47,359 nucleotides of DNA from Paenibacillus hemerocallicola (GCF_006265175.1 NZ_VDCQ01000075.1:1-47359), one strand, 5' to 3'. Counted from the first letter of the stretch, positions 25,273 to 34,591 are shown. Notes: a model not told the origin generated them from the letters alone. Numbers and translations are program-made.

Positions 25273-26763
25273 CTAACGTGTAAGGAAGCGATTTATTTCA
25301 GCCAAGTCACCTACAGCACCAATAATAGAATCATATCGCATGGTTTGTCTCCGATCCGGCTCATAAGATGGCCATGGGATGGAAACGCCGGGATTGCCAG
25401 TTCGAATAAATCCAATCCATGCACTTCGAATAGCAGTTGTTAAATCAGCAACATCCTCTGGATTAGCCCCTTGCAATATCGGTACATCCTTGTATGCTTC
25501 GAAATTTCCGAATATAAACGGCAGTTCTAAGCCATGGCAGGCTTTAAAAGGAGATCCGAGCGGTGCCCAATCCAACTGGTATACCCAAGTATGTGAACCG
25601 GCTTTATGAACTGCTTCTGCTAACCTCAGAGAGGGGAGCAGGAACGTATAGTCAGTAATCAAGTCGGATACTAGAGCGATAGTCGTACTACCGGGTCGCC
25701 GCCAGCGGTATCGCTCGATTGCTTCTTCTTTTCCGGTCAAAGCAACAAAACGCTCGTTAACCAAAGCTGGATCGAGGGCTTTTATGTTCCCCAAAAGAAC
25801 ATTTGCTTCCTCTCGATTGGTACCCGTAATGAGATCAATACCTGCTTCACCAGCACCTTTTGCAGCCATCTCAATAAAACGATCCGTCGTAGAAAGAGAA
25901 TCAAAAACAGGCATAAAAGGGAGAGTAATTTGACCAAAACGTGCAATTTCCTGAGCCAATTTTTCCGTTGCTTGGATGATCCGGACAGGTGACATGGTAT
26001 TCAATTGAGCGGTAATTTCTTGTGGATCCCTCTTATTCACATTCAAGATATCCAGCAGCCTGTTTCCATGCTCCAATGCTTTTGCTTCTGATAATGGAGC
26101 AAGACTTGCGGGCACACTCTGTAGAATAGCTCTCTGGAAAAGACCTCGCGACTCTCTCATGGTCAATAGGCACATAGCGGCATGGGCTCCGGCGGATTGC
26201 CCCATGACTGTGACCTGATCAGGATCGCCGCCAAAATGCGCTATATGATCTTGAACCCATTTTAGTGCTGCGAGGATATCGAAAATCCCCATTTTACCAT
26301 CGCTAACCCCCGGATAATGCAAGAATCCAAAAGCGCCAAGCCGGTAATTGACGCCTACGGTAACTAGATTTCCGTCCATGGAAAGCTCCGCTCCATCGTA
26401 CCAGTCCAGCGACCCGGCTCCGGTCATATAATGTCCACCATGCAACCAAACGACAACAGGGCGTTTTTCCCGATCTATGGCAGGGGTTGAGATGGTGAGC
26501 GATAAACAATCTTCCCCTTGAGGCGGTTCAGAAGATTCTCCGATGGCTTGACGCAATGGAGAAGGCGGTTGTGGTGCAATACAGCCATGAATACTTGCAT
26601 CTCGAATTCCGGTCCAAGCAGAAACAGGGCGTGTCGGAGAAAAGCGAAACTCCCCCTCGGGTGCGTCGGCATATGGAACACCACGAAACTGAATGACATC
26701 ATTTCTTCGAATCCCTTGAAGTGAGCCAAGAGAAGTTTGTACGATACATGAATCGTTTCTCAT
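25273..26763 (-). CDS. Type-B carboxylesterase
   Basis: A 496-aa cytoplasmic ester hydrolase of the carboxylesterase/para-nitrobenzyl esterase family. GDEDCLSL-like EDCLSLTI and the HGGHYMTG oxyanion loop are followed by the nucleophile elbow GQSAGAHA near residue 188, with the acidic residue probably within GTNREEANVLL and the His in CHGLELPFIFGNF near 405. Length and order are normal. One small change is HGGHY in place of the usual HGGGF/Y at the oxyanion loop. AAAGGAG lies 9 nt before the ATG. It lies downstream of no operon partner and has its own terminator. Confidence 0.93.
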   Translation of the reverse strand: MRNDSCIVQTSLGSLQGIRRNDVIQFRGVPYADAPEGEFRFSPTRPVSAWTGIRDASIHGCIAPQPPSPLRQAIGESSEPPQGEDCLSLTISTPAIDREKRPVVVWLHGGHYMTGAGSLDWYDGAELSMDGNLVTVGVNYRLGAFGFLHYPGVSDGKMGIFDILAALKWVQDHIAHFGGDPDQVTVMGQSAGAHAAMCLLTMRESRGLFQRAILQSVPASLAPLSEAKALEHGNRLLDILNVNKRDPQEITAQLNTMSPVRIIQATEKLAQEIARFGQITLPFMPVFDSLSTTDRFIEMAAKGAGEAGIDLITGTNREEANVLLGNIKALDPALVNERFVALTGKEEAIERYRWRRPGSTTIALVSDLITDYTFLLPSLRLAEAVHKAGSHTWVYQLDWAPLGSPFKACHGLELPFIFGNFEAYKDVPILQGANPEDVADLTTAIRSAWIGFIRTGNPGVSIPWPSYEPDRRQTMRYDSIIGAVGDLAEINRFLTR

Positions 26764-26900
26764 AAAAGGTAACTCCTTTACTTAAAATGATATAGACGTT
26801 CCGGCGATTCCAGTAAGTTCTCGTGGATTGAAGTCTCCTTTCGCAACAGATACTACGCACCCTATATGAACGTAACATGAATTAAATGGGATAAAATGTT

Positions 26901-26930
26901 AAAAAAGATGAACGGATCGTTCACCTTTTT
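26901..26930 (-). terminator. Terminator of the two-component operon
   Basis: On the minus strand AAAAAGGTGAACG pairs with CGTTCATCTTTTTT. It lies 36 bp past the histidine kinase stop, with a run of T in the 3' arm. Confidence 0.82.
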
Positions 26931-26965
26931 GTTCGTTCGGGTTTTCGATTGTATTCTGATTCGGG

Positions 26966-28318
26966 TTACATGGCTGGCAGAAAAACGGTAACGGCTGTTC
27001 CTTTTCCTGCAGCGCTGTCTATCTCGACCCGGCCGCCGTGCAATTCGACAACGCGCTTTACGATCGCGAGTCCAAGCCCGCTCCCCCCCGCTTCGCGATT
27101 GTGTGATTTATCAGCCTTAAAGAAGCGTTCGAAAATGCGCTTGCGGTCTTCTTCGGCAATGCCAATTCCCGTATCCCGAAAGACGACTCCGATTTCGCCA
27201 TTTCCGGACTGAAGCTCGATAGAGATGTCGCCGTCCTCAGGCGTAAATTTGATGCTGTTGCTGAAAATATTTAGCCATACCTGACTCAGCAGGTCTTCGT
27301 CCGCATGAATCGCCGTTTTTGGAAGCTCCAGGTGAATATTTAAGCATTTGGCCGCCCATTGCGGCTCCGCGGCTACGACCATACTGCGCAGCTGCCTGTC
27401 AAGCCGAACAAGCGACAGATGGAAAGGATGATGATTCGAATCAATCGTGGCCAGTCGGAGCATGTTCTCGCTGAGCCGGGACAGCCGCATGCTTTCGTGC
27501 CGGATTATGTTCAGACAGCGCCGTTGCTCGGCTTCGTCGAGACCGTTTGTTTGCAAGATGGAGACAAAACCCGAAATGGACGCCAGCGGTGTTTGAAGTT
27601 CGTGGGACACGTTGGAAACGAACTCCTGGCGCATCTTTTCGACTTGGCTCATCTCGTGGGCCATATGTTGAAATTGCTCCGACAAGACGCCCAATTCATC
27701 TTTGCTCTTCGGCTGAAGATCGATGTTATAGTCTCCTTTGGCAATTTTTCTGGTTGCGGCCGTCAATGCTTTTAAGGGCTTCACCACTACGCTTGTAAAG
27801 AGGATGAACTTGGTGTTGGCGATCGCAATCGCAATCAAAATTACAACACCCAAAATCATAAACAGCAGAGAACTATTAGTACCTTCCGGATGGATTACGA
27901 GTGCCAACTGTTCGTCCGCTGTTTGTAAAGGGAAACCCATGTGCAGGCTCGTCGGTAGGGGCAGAACGGATGTGCGCCTCACGACTTCGGCACCGTTCTG
28001 AATGCGGCGGATATCCTCGCCCGTAAGATAGTGCTTGCTTGTCGAACCATAAGCGTAGCGCAGCCCGTTCCGATCGTATACCCATAGGGATACTTTCTGT
28101 TTTTCGGACAGCTGTTTCAGAAAGAGACCGCGTTCGGTTGGCGCCAATCGGGAAAAAACATCCGATATCAACCAGTTTCGCACCGCATAATCGTATTGGA
28201 TGGATTGCGTGATTTGATCTTTAAACAAATAAACGGTTATCGGAATGGCGCTTCCGAGACCTATCGCCACTGCAACGAAAAAGAGCAATACAATTTTTAA
28301 ATATAAGCTCTTAATCAT
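26966..28318 (-). CDS. Sensor histidine kinase (OmpR-partner class)
   Basis: A 450-aa membrane kinase. Transmembrane helix 1 is at about 8-28, an extracellular sensor of about 120 residues follows, then helix 2 near 153-173 and a HAMP linker (VVKPLKALTAATRKIAKGDYN). The phospho-acceptor is in SHELQTPLASISGF near residue 240. The ATP-binding domain has an N-box (LLSQVWLNIFSNSIKFT), G1 DTGIGI and G2 GSGLGLAIV. Its ATG overlaps the regulator gene by 8 bp, so the two are co-translated. The signal is unknown. Confidence 0.95.
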   Translation of the reverse strand: MIKSLYLKIVLLFFVAVAIGLGSAIPITVYLFKDQITQSIQYDYAVRNWLISDVFSRLAPTERGLFLKQLSEKQKVSLWVYDRNGLRYAYGSTSKHYLTGEDIRRIQNGAEVVRRTSVLPLPTSLHMGFPLQTADEQLALVIHPEGTNSSLLFMILGVVILIAIAIANTKFILFTSVVVKPLKALTAATRKIAKGDYNIDLQPKSKDELGVLSEQFQHMAHEMSQVEKMRQEFVSNVSHELQTPLASISGFVSILQTNGLDEAEQRRCLNIIRHESMRLSRLSENMLRLATIDSNHHPFHLSLVRLDRQLRSMVVAAEPQWAAKCLNIHLELPKTAIHADEDLLSQVWLNIFSNSIKFTPEDGDISIELQSGNGEIGVVFRDTGIGIAEEDRKRIFERFFKADKSHNREAGGSGLGLAIVKRVVELHGGRVEIDSAAGKGTAVTVFLPAM

Positions 28319-28994
28319 GGCTTTCCGTCTCTAACCGGTATCCGAGACCGCGAACCGTTACAATGCGAAAAAGATGGGTAAAGGCGGCAAACCGCTCCCG
28401 CAGCCGCTTGATATGAACATCGACCGTTCTCTCGTCCCCTTCGTGGTCGAATCCCCATACCGCTTCGATTAACTGATCTCGCATAAAGATTTGGCCGGGA
28501 TAGCTTGCAAGCTGATATAACAGCTCGAATTCTTTAAGCGGCAAATTCCAATTCACGTTTCCGTCCGAAACGGTCCCCCGAAGCCGATCCAGCTTAAAAC
28601 TGCCCAATTTAACCATCTTATCGGCCGCAATCCGGTACCGTCGCAGCACCGCTTTCATTCGGACCACCAGCTCCTGCGGGTCAAAAGGCTTGACCAGGTA
28701 ATCATCGGCGCCTAAACCGAATCCCTTCACCTTCTGACTCGTCTCGTGCTTGGCCGTAATCATGATAATCGGCAGTTCGGGGTTCAAAAGCCGCAGTTCG
28801 TGGCACAAATCCCACCCGTCCATGATTGGCATCATGACATCGAGCACGACCAGATCCGCAGGCGAGCGTTCCATTTCCACAAGCGCCTCTTTGCCGTTGA
28901 CCGCTCCCCGGACACGATATCCTTCGCAGCTTAAAACAATTAAAATCATTTCCAGCATATGCGCATCATCTTCTACTACAAGAACACTTGTCAT
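28311..28994 (-). CDS. OmpR/PhoB-family response regulator
   Basis: A 227-aa regulator. The receiver domain has the acidic pair VEDD, the phospho-acceptor Asp in LVVLDVMMPIMDG near residue 53, the conserved Thr in MITAKH and Lys in DYLVKPFD. The C-terminal winged helix (about 125-222) ends in VDVHIKRLRERF and VRGLGYRLE. AAGGAGG lies 8 nt before the ATG. A good -10 box (TATAAT on the minus strand, 29024-29029) precedes it, without a clear -35. It is the first gene of the pair with the kinase. Confidence 0.95.
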   Translation of the reverse strand: MTSVLVVEDDAHMLEMILIVLSCEGYRVRGAVNGKEALVEMERSPADLVVLDVMMPIMDGWDLCHELRLLNPELPIIMITAKHETSQKVKGFGLGADDYLVKPFDPQELVVRMKAVLRRYRIAADKMVKLGSFKLDRLRGTVSDGNVNWNLPLKEFELLYQLASYPGQIFMRDQLIEAVWGFDHEGDERTVDVHIKRLRERFAAFTHLFRIVTVRGLGYRLETESHD

Positions 28995-29024
28995 TGCTTA
29001 CGCCTCCTTGCTAATTCAGCCCAA

Positions 29025-29187
29025 TTATAGCATTACCGCGGGAATGCCATCGGACCGAGGAACGGCAACAAATTTGCCTCCGGGCTTAAGAACCCGGACG
29101 ACTTCTTTGATGATGCGATGCGGTTGCTCGCACTGCGGATGCTCCGCTCCGTCCAGCTCATGCATTTCCTCACTCAAACAAATATAG
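29025..29187 (-). pseudogene. SAM methyltransferase C-terminal remnant
   Basis: A minus-strand frame ending at TAA 29025 reads SEEMHELDGAEHPQC, then EQPHRIIKEVVRVL and KPGGKFVAV, the motif III/IV region of class I methyltransferases. There is no upstream motif I, and the frame degenerates beyond about 29190. The remnant lies directly upstream of the response regulator, and its last codons overlap that gene's -10 box. Confidence 0.5.
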
Positions 29188-29482
29188 GGAAAATATAACA
29201 TGAAATATAATGGGAACGCACAAACCGGCTAATTAATATTTCTTTGAACAACATACCTAAAATCATAATCGAAAACTGAACTAGTTCAAGAAGGCTGTTC
29301 CCCGCCCGAGCTATATCCCGTTTCCCAGTGGAGCGGACGGTCATCTGGAACGGGTTTGAGCCTGATACCACAACTTTTTGAAGCTTAGTGTCTCTGCACG
29401 TTGCGCTAACAAACTAGAACATACATTTTAATAATGGCTTATCCTTGAAAGAAATCTCCTGATTGAGCCCCCATTCGCGCGC

Positions 29483-29514
29483 AAAAAAAGCAGCCAGATA
29501 AGGCTGCTATTTTT
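29483..29514. terminator. Bidirectional terminator
   Basis: AGCAGCC pairs with GGCTGCT around AGATAA, flanked by a run of seven A on the left and ATTTTT on the right. It serves the minus-strand lyase-like gene ending at 29630. The region 29190-29480 shows nothing recognisable. Confidence 0.75.
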
Positions 29515-29629
29515 ATGCGCATGATAGAAGTTATCTACGTTGCTTATACTCTTTGTTAAACTAGCATATAGGTATCGGTTTACGTTATATTTCCATCACC
29601 TTTATACCATGGAGCGATGCGCAGCTCTC

Positions 29630-31399
29630 TCAGCACTGGGGTACACCTGTCTTCAGACCGTCTTTCGCCAAGTTGAGTCTGATTGAAAGACGAGTATCGT
29701 CTTTGCTCAGCATCGCAACTTTGTAAATCCCATTTTTGTTGCTGAAACTGCTCTGCGCGACTTCGATTTGGCCATCGCTGCGGACGGTATAACAGAACGC
29801 GCCCATGTTGACAGTGACCAGCCCGTCTCCGCGTGTAATGAGCGTGGTATCCTTGCCGTTCGATTCAAGCAGCGGGACAGTATAATAAATTTTATTTTTG
29901 TCCGCCTCGACCAGCTCAAGCTCCACGTTCACACCATCCTTGTCTAACGTGTATGTTTCCTTCACCTTCGAATATTCAACCGAAAAACTGACTGTGTCCC
30001 GTGTTTGTTCGATGATCCTGAAGCTGACGCCAGTCTCGCCGCTCAAATCGCTCACATGCATGATATGGCCGTTCGCGGCTTCCCAGCCCGCCCCGAGCGA
30101 CAAATTTTTGCTTTGCAAGCCTTCCGCAAGCTTGTATCTGGGCGTTGCTGTGAACGGCATCGAAAGTCCCAGCTCTATCGGAACGTCCGTACGGTGATAT
30201 CGGCCCATACCCGTCGAATCGTAGGAACCGTCTGCCATCGTATCAATCTCAATGGAATGACTTCGGCAATTGGCGAATACTTTGTGAAAACTGTCAGACG
30301 TAGTCAGCACATACCCGCCAAGCTCGGCCGGACACGGAAACTCATCAATCGACTCGTCAGCGAATATAAAAGCATGACCGATAAAGTTGGCAAGTGGAAT
30401 CATATATCTGTGAAACGTAGCATATACTTCGGTTCCATGACCGCTATCATTTGGAAAGTGATTTTTAATATGGTAGTTAGACCCGTCCTGATCGAGCCAA
30501 CGATTAACCGCTTGTGCGCTCAGATGAGCGCATCGTTTGAACATGCCTGCTGTTTTCGGATCGCCCATTTTCATATAGCGAGCCGCCTCATACTCGCAGC
30601 AAGCCGCCACTAACGCTTCATTAAACAAAAAATGGTTGCTGCGTCCCCCATAAGGCAATAAAAAAGCTGATGATTGCATAAATAATGTCATCAAGCCGCC
30701 TTTAACCAAGTTGGTATCCAATAATCCGGCATATTTCCCCTTATACCCGAACCAAAGCATCTGAGAAGCCTGGACACGAGTGGACAGATCATACAGCATC
30801 GCGAGGTCCGGGTCTCTGTACATGCCTTGTTCATCAAAACGATCGAGTATGATCGGCCAGTGAACATCGAAATAATCGGTAGTGTCGGTCATTCCTTCCG
30901 TCTCCCGCAAATATTCTCCTGCCATATTGTACACCGTCATATTATTTACTCTTGTATAGTGGTGCTCCTTGCTGTATATGCTCGCATACGTTTCATACGG
31001 TTCGATCGACTGGAGCTTGCGGCGCCAACTTGCGGAAATCGCTGGTTCTACTCGATTATGCATAAGCTTAAAGGCAAGCATCATATCCTTGACCGCTAGA
31101 TCATTCTCCCCATTTCGCCCGTTCATCATCTCGTCGCAGCTTCGATCCATCAATCGGATCCATATGTCGAGCCATTCTCGTTTTCTTCCCTGAGCGATCA
31201 GCAGCGCCAGCGCCCCGCATGCGCGAAGACCGATACAGTTTTGAAAAGGAATATCGCCGTCAAGTAACCGTGTAAAATAATCCAAGCCATAACTATCGAT
31301 CGTTTTTTCCATAATATCCAAATAAAAATTTTTAGTAATACCGGATGGAACGAACCCGGCCTGCAATTCGACACTAGCCATATACGCTTTGAAATCCAA
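29630..31399 (-). CDS. Alpha/alpha-toroid polysaccharide lyase- or hydrolase-like protein, family not recognised
   Basis: A 589-aa protein without a signal peptide, so probably cytoplasmic. The first about 370 residues are helical with aromatic/His-rich motifs of a toroid lyase-type fold: HHYTRVNNMTVYN, DVHWPIILDRFDEQG, YGGRSNHFLFNEA, NDSGHGTEVYATFHRY. The rest is beta-rich (SFHKVFANCRSHSIEIDT, then ETGVSFRIIEQT), like the C-terminal sandwich of heparinase or hyaluronate-lyase-like enzymes. His, Asn and Tyr positions that could act in catalysis are present but not proven. The start is a TTG at 31399 with AGGAG 8 nt upstream; the first ATG is 31381 and has no site. It follows a solute-binding lipoprotein gene in the same orientation, suggesting breakdown of the imported saccharide. 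Confidence 0.75.
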   Translation of the reverse strand: MDFKAYMASVELQAGFVPSGITKNFYLDIMEKTIDSYGLDYFTRLLDGDIPFQNCIGLRACGALALLIAQGRKREWLDIWIRLMDRSCDEMMNGRNGENDLAVKDMMLAFKLMHNRVEPAISASWRRKLQSIEPYETYASIYSKEHHYTRVNNMTVYNMAGEYLRETEGMTDTTDYFDVHWPIILDRFDEQGMYRDPDLAMLYDLSTRVQASQMLWFGYKGKYAGLLDTNLVKGGLMTLFMQSSAFLLPYGGRSNHFLFNEALVAACCEYEAARYMKMGDPKTAGMFKRCAHLSAQAVNRWLDQDGSNYHIKNHFPNDSGHGTEVYATFHRYMIPLANFIGHAFIFADESIDEFPCPAELGGYVLTTSDSFHKVFANCRSHSIEIDTMADGSYDSTGMGRYHRTDVPIELGLSMPFTATPRYKLAEGLQSKNLSLGAGWEAANGHIMHVSDLSGETGVSFRIIEQTRDTVSFSVEYSKVKETYTLDKDGVNVELELVEADKNKIYYTVPLLESNGKDTTLITRGDGLVTVNMGAFCYTVRSDGQIEVAQSSFSNKNGIYKVAMLSKDDTRLSIRLNLAKDGLKTGVPQC

Positions 31400-31434
31400 G
31401 CTCTCATCTCCTATCAATCCCGCATAGCTCTAAC

Positions 31435-31474
31435 ACACACGTTGGATCATGGAGACCCATCATCCAACATGTGT
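31435..31474 (-). terminator. Hairpin between solute-binding protein and lyase-like genes
   Basis: On the minus strand ACACATGTTGGAT pairs with ATCCAACGTGTGT around a 14-nt loop, followed by GTTAGAG. It is too weakly T-rich to be a full terminator. It may attenuate transcription or stabilise the upstream lipoprotein mRNA, as often seen after solute-binding protein genes. Confidence 0.5.
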
Positions 31475-31488
31475 CGATATAGAAAAAG

Positions 31489-32802
31489 TTACTTCGCTTT
31501 AGCCTTGGCCTCGGCAATCGCTTTGATCGCCTCTTCTTCCATCGTGCGCAGCATCGTGTTCATATCCGTTTCTCCCAGAATGAGCTGCATTCCTTTTTCA
31601 GTGTTAAAATAGACCGACTGCACATTAGTGTCATATTTGGTTACCGGTGGAGTAGCGGCGTACTTGTTATAAAATGCCGCTTTCAAATTTTTATCTTTAT
31701 AAGGTGTGTCTTGCCCGTACGCATCGACGATTTCTTTCTTCGTCACCACGGGAAGCGCACCGCTCTTGGAGACACCAAGCTGATACTCGTCAGAAACTAA
31801 ATACTTGATGATTTCCATCGCTTGATCTTTATGCTTGGAAATCGCCGAGACTCCGAACAGAGTCGGGTAATGCTGCGGCCCTACGCCAGGTGCTTCCTTA
31901 TAGGATGGCAATGATACGGTATCCCAGTTCAAATCGGAGACGCCTTGCGTTAAATATTGATTCGATAGGGTTGCGAGCATGCCCACATATCCTTTAATGA
32001 ATGAGTTGACATCGGGAATCTTCTTTTCACTGCGAACGATGTCGCTGTAACCCGGAATCGCCGCTTGTTTCAAGAGGATGTCAAATACATTTTTCCATTT
32101 TTCATTTGTATTGATCGTTGGCGTTTCCGTCTGGGCATCGACATACGGCACTGAGAACTGATTCAAGCGTACGAACGTCGAGTATGGCATTCCGAGACCG
32201 ACATATTGAACCCCACTGTCTGATCTCGTAAGCTTTTGGCTTACCTCCGTAATCTCGTCACAAGTCATACCGTCTTTTAAGTAAGGTACGCCGAACTTAT
32301 CGAAAATCGATTTATTGTAAAACATGACCAACGTATTATTGACTACGGGGAGTGCGTACAGCTTCCCTTCTGACAGCTCGCGAACGCTTTGCAGCAAGGT
32401 CGGCTCAATCGCCGATGTGTTCACATCATGCTTTTTGATTAATTCGGTCATATCGTATTGCATGTTATAGTTCATCGGTCCTGTCGAAAAATTAGCGATT
32501 GAATCCCAAACCATATCGATCGGCGTATTCGAAGCGATTAAGTCATCATACTGCGCCCCTGCTTTTCTCTGAATATAGTTAATTTTATGCTGCGGAAACT
32601 GCTTACGGATAGCGTTTCCGAAGCGATCGTTAAACGCCTCTTCTGTCCATCCACTTGTCGAATAAATGTTCAGTTCCGCCGGAGCCAGTGCCACAGGAGC
32701 CTCTTTGACGGGAATTTCGGTCGACGTTGATTGACTCGAGCAGCCGCTTGCAATTAAAATACTAAATGCTGTCGTCGTACAAATCGCTTTTTGAATCCGC
32801 AT
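31489..32802 (-). CDS. Extracellular solute-binding lipoprotein (ABC sugar importer, family 1)
   Basis: A 437-aa lipoprotein. The signal MRIQKAICTTTAFSILIASGC has its lipidated Cys at residue 21, and AGGGG lies about 8 nt before the ATG at 32802. A farther in-frame start near 32841 would place a charged tail before the signal and is rejected. The binding-protein motifs ELNIYSTSGW, GKLYALPV and YNKSIFDKFGVPYLKDG line up with those at 1955 and 42165. It is divergent from an AraC regulator and followed by the lyase-like gene, but no permease or ATPase is nearby. It presumably serves a transporter encoded elsewhere, or acts as a sugar sensor. Confidence 0.92.
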   Translation of the reverse strand: MRIQKAICTTTAFSILIASGCSSQSTSTEIPVKEAPVALAPAELNIYSTSGWTEEAFNDRFGNAIRKQFPQHKINYIQRKAGAQYDDLIASNTPIDMVWDSIANFSTGPMNYNMQYDMTELIKKHDVNTSAIEPTLLQSVRELSEGKLYALPVVNNTLVMFYNKSIFDKFGVPYLKDGMTCDEITEVSQKLTRSDSGVQYVGLGMPYSTFVRLNQFSVPYVDAQTETPTINTNEKWKNVFDILLKQAAIPGYSDIVRSEKKIPDVNSFIKGYVGMLATLSNQYLTQGVSDLNWDTVSLPSYKEAPGVGPQHYPTLFGVSAISKHKDQAMEIIKYLVSDEYQLGVSKSGALPVVTKKEIVDAYGQDTPYKDKNLKAAFYNKYAATPPVTKYDTNVQSVYFNTEKGMQLILGETDMNTMLRTMEEEAIKAIAEAKAKAK

Positions 32803-32899
32803 ACACTTGTCCCCTACATTATGTTTTTTTAACAGACTCAAGCCGCTAGCAAGCTGAATTTGTTATCATCATATTAAATGATAGCTGTGTACAATTGCC

Positions 32900-33745
32900 A
32901 TGCACTGCATTATCATGAGGATATACTATTTTGCGGCGGGGGGATCTTTGTTGAACGTTTTCCGCACAAAAATCATGCACTGCTTTTACAGGAACAGCGC
33001 GGCGAACTTCGCTCATTCTCATAGCACGCGTCCGCATTGGTATATATTGGCTGCTGGAACGAAACAATTCTGGTACAAGATCGGAGATTCCGAGGGCTAT
33101 TCTAAAGTCGGCGATCTAATTATTTGTCCGCCCGGATTTACGCTGTATCGTCATTCGCCCGAACCGCTTGAGTTTCTCTCCATCTCATTTGAATGGCAAT
33201 ACGATCTGGAGCATTCGGGTTATTCGGATCCCATTTATCCTATTTTCGGAAATATTACGATTAGAGATCGTCCCCGATATATATCCACATTGAAAAATTA
33301 TAAAGAAATGGTTCCAGGGTCGACTACATTTCAAGTGCTGAAGTCTTATTACACACATCTGCTTGACGATCTGCTCTTTACTTGCCTGCTGGAGAAGCAA
33401 TATTATCAAAAAAAGAAAACGAAAGACCAGACCATTATCGATGCGGTACGCTTTCTCGATGAACACGCTAAGGAATCGATTTCGTTAAAAAGCGTTGCCG
33501 ATCGCGCCTCTCTAAGCCAGGCCCAATTTTGCCGCCGCTTTCAGGCGGCTGTCGGACTTTCGCCTATGCAATACCTCTCCGACATTCGGTTAAGAAAAGC
33601 GGAGTCAATGCTGCTTGAAACCAATCTTTCGATCGACCATATCTCCAACGAATGCGGATATCAGAACGGATTTTATCTTTCTCGAGTATTTACGAAAAAG
33701 TACGGAATTAGTCCGTCCAAATATCGCGACATGTACCGCGTATAA
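32900..33745 (+). CDS. AraC family transcriptional regulator
   Basis: A 281-aa regulator. The N-terminus is a cupin-like sugar-binding fold (RPHWYILAAGTKQFWYKI, GDLIICPPGFTLYRHSP). The last about 100 residues hold two helix-turn-helix units: SLKSVADRASLSQAQFCRRFQAAVG and IDHISNECGYQNGFYLSRVFTKKYG. The start is unsettled: ATG 32900 and 32915 lack good ribosome sites, whereas a TTG at 32950 follows GGGGGG. It is divergent from the solute-binding lipoprotein gene, and probably controls it and the lyase-like gene. Confidence 0.9.
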   Translation: MHCIIMRIYYFAAGGSLLNVFRTKIMHCFYRNSAANFAHSHSTRPHWYILAAGTKQFWYKIGDSEGYSKVGDLIICPPGFTLYRHSPEPLEFLSISFEWQYDLEHSGYSDPIYPIFGNITIRDRPRYISTLKNYKEMVPGSTTFQVLKSYYTHLLDDLLFTCLLEKQYYQKKKTKDQTIIDAVRFLDEHAKESISLKSVADRASLSQAQFCRRFQAAVGLSPMQYLSDIRLRKAESMLLETNLSIDHISNECGYQNGFYLSRVFTKKYGISPSKYRDMYRV

Positions 33746-33756
33746 TCTTTACGAAA

Positions 33757-33937
33757 TGCGTGGATTGCAAAAACCATCGGCAAACCAAAGCAAATAAAGC
33801 GTGAGATGAATGATGCGAATAAGGATATACTCATCGAAACGTTAAAACGCAAAATCAAAGCACTGGAACGTCACAAAGGCATCACAGATCAAGCATACGC
33901 AAGTTCGATAGTAGGAAGGGCAGCACATGCTCGATGA
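33757..33937 (+). pseudogene. Small coiled-coil remnant after AraC gene, origin unclear
   Basis: After the AraC stop the same frame stays open for 63 codons: WIAKTIGKPKQIKREMND, KDILIETLKRKIKALER, then HKGITDQAYASS to a TGA at 33935. The lysine-rich helix (LIETLKRKIKALER) resembles the coiled-coil end of transposon-associated DUF6262-type proteins. It has no ribosome site of its own and overlaps the 3' end of the opposing TetR gene. It could be a remnant or a chance opening. Confidence 0.25.
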
Positions 33938-34463
33938 ATGGTTCCACCGGTTCTTCCTGCGACTGACTCCACTTCACAACCACCCCATAAATCGACCAAC
34001 TGATCATGGTTGCGACCCATTCCATTCTCCGTCTCTCTTCCACAGAGTGGTCTTTTACATGCGTCATGCACGAGATGATGACATTGCAAAGTTGTTGCTT
34101 GGCATTGTCCTCCATCGCCTGCGACAGGGTCCGTCGTGCATTCAACTGCTTCGTCATTTCAATCTGCCACTCACAGACCGCCAGCATTAGATGACGCAAC
34201 AACTCCGTGCCCTGCATTCGCGTACCGAGAGGAATCCGTGTGGATAGAATCTCCGTAAATGCATCGCTCATGGTCAACTCAAGCAATTGATATTTATCTT
34301 GAAAATGGTTATAAAAGGTTGCCCGGTTCAGTTCAGCCCGATCCATAATATCCTGAATCGAGAGATCTTCGAAGTCCATTTCTGCAAGCAAATCCGTAAA
34401 TGCTTTCTGAATATATTTCCTCGTTCGCTTCGCGCGAGGGTCATTCGGGTTCACTAAACCCAT
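33882..34463 (-). CDS. TetR/AcrR family transcriptional regulator
   Basis: A 193-aa repressor-type regulator. The helix-turn-helix is at about 18-55 (RKYIQKAFTDLLAEMDFEDL, then IQDIMDRAELNRATFYNHFQDKYQLLE), followed by a helical ligand domain of the TetR_C type. The ATG at 34463 has AAGGAG about 10 nt upstream; the longer frame from 34511 is unsupported. It is divergent from an SDR oxidoreductase gene, and two matching palindromes (GTTGTCTACACAAC and GTTGTCTAGTCAAC) lie between them. It therefore very likely represses itself and the SDR gene. Confidence 0.92.
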   Translation of the reverse strand: MGLVNPNDPRAKRTRKYIQKAFTDLLAEMDFEDLSIQDIMDRAELNRATFYNHFQDKYQLLELTMSDAFTEILSTRIPLGTRMQGTELLRHLMLAVCEWQIEMTKQLNARRTLSQAMEDNAKQQLCNVIISCMTHVKDHSVEERRRMEWVATMISWSIYGVVVKWSQSQEEPVEPFIEHVLPFLLSNLRMLDL

Positions 34464-34523
34464 CACACACCATCTCCTTGTCCCGCGATCCCGCTGCCGG
34501 GAAAAATACAATTTCGATCGATT

Positions 34524-34537
34524 GTTGTCTACACAAC
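34524..34537. promoter_or_regulatory. TetR-type operator, site 1
   Basis: GTTGTCTACACAAC is an inverted repeat (GTTGT/ACAAC). It sits 61 bp before the TetR start codon and shares its left half with site 2, differing only in the right half-site. Confidence 0.6.
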
Positions 34538-34591
34538 GGATCGGCTCTTTTGCTTATTGATTAGCATTGGATATTGCTATTAACATACTAA

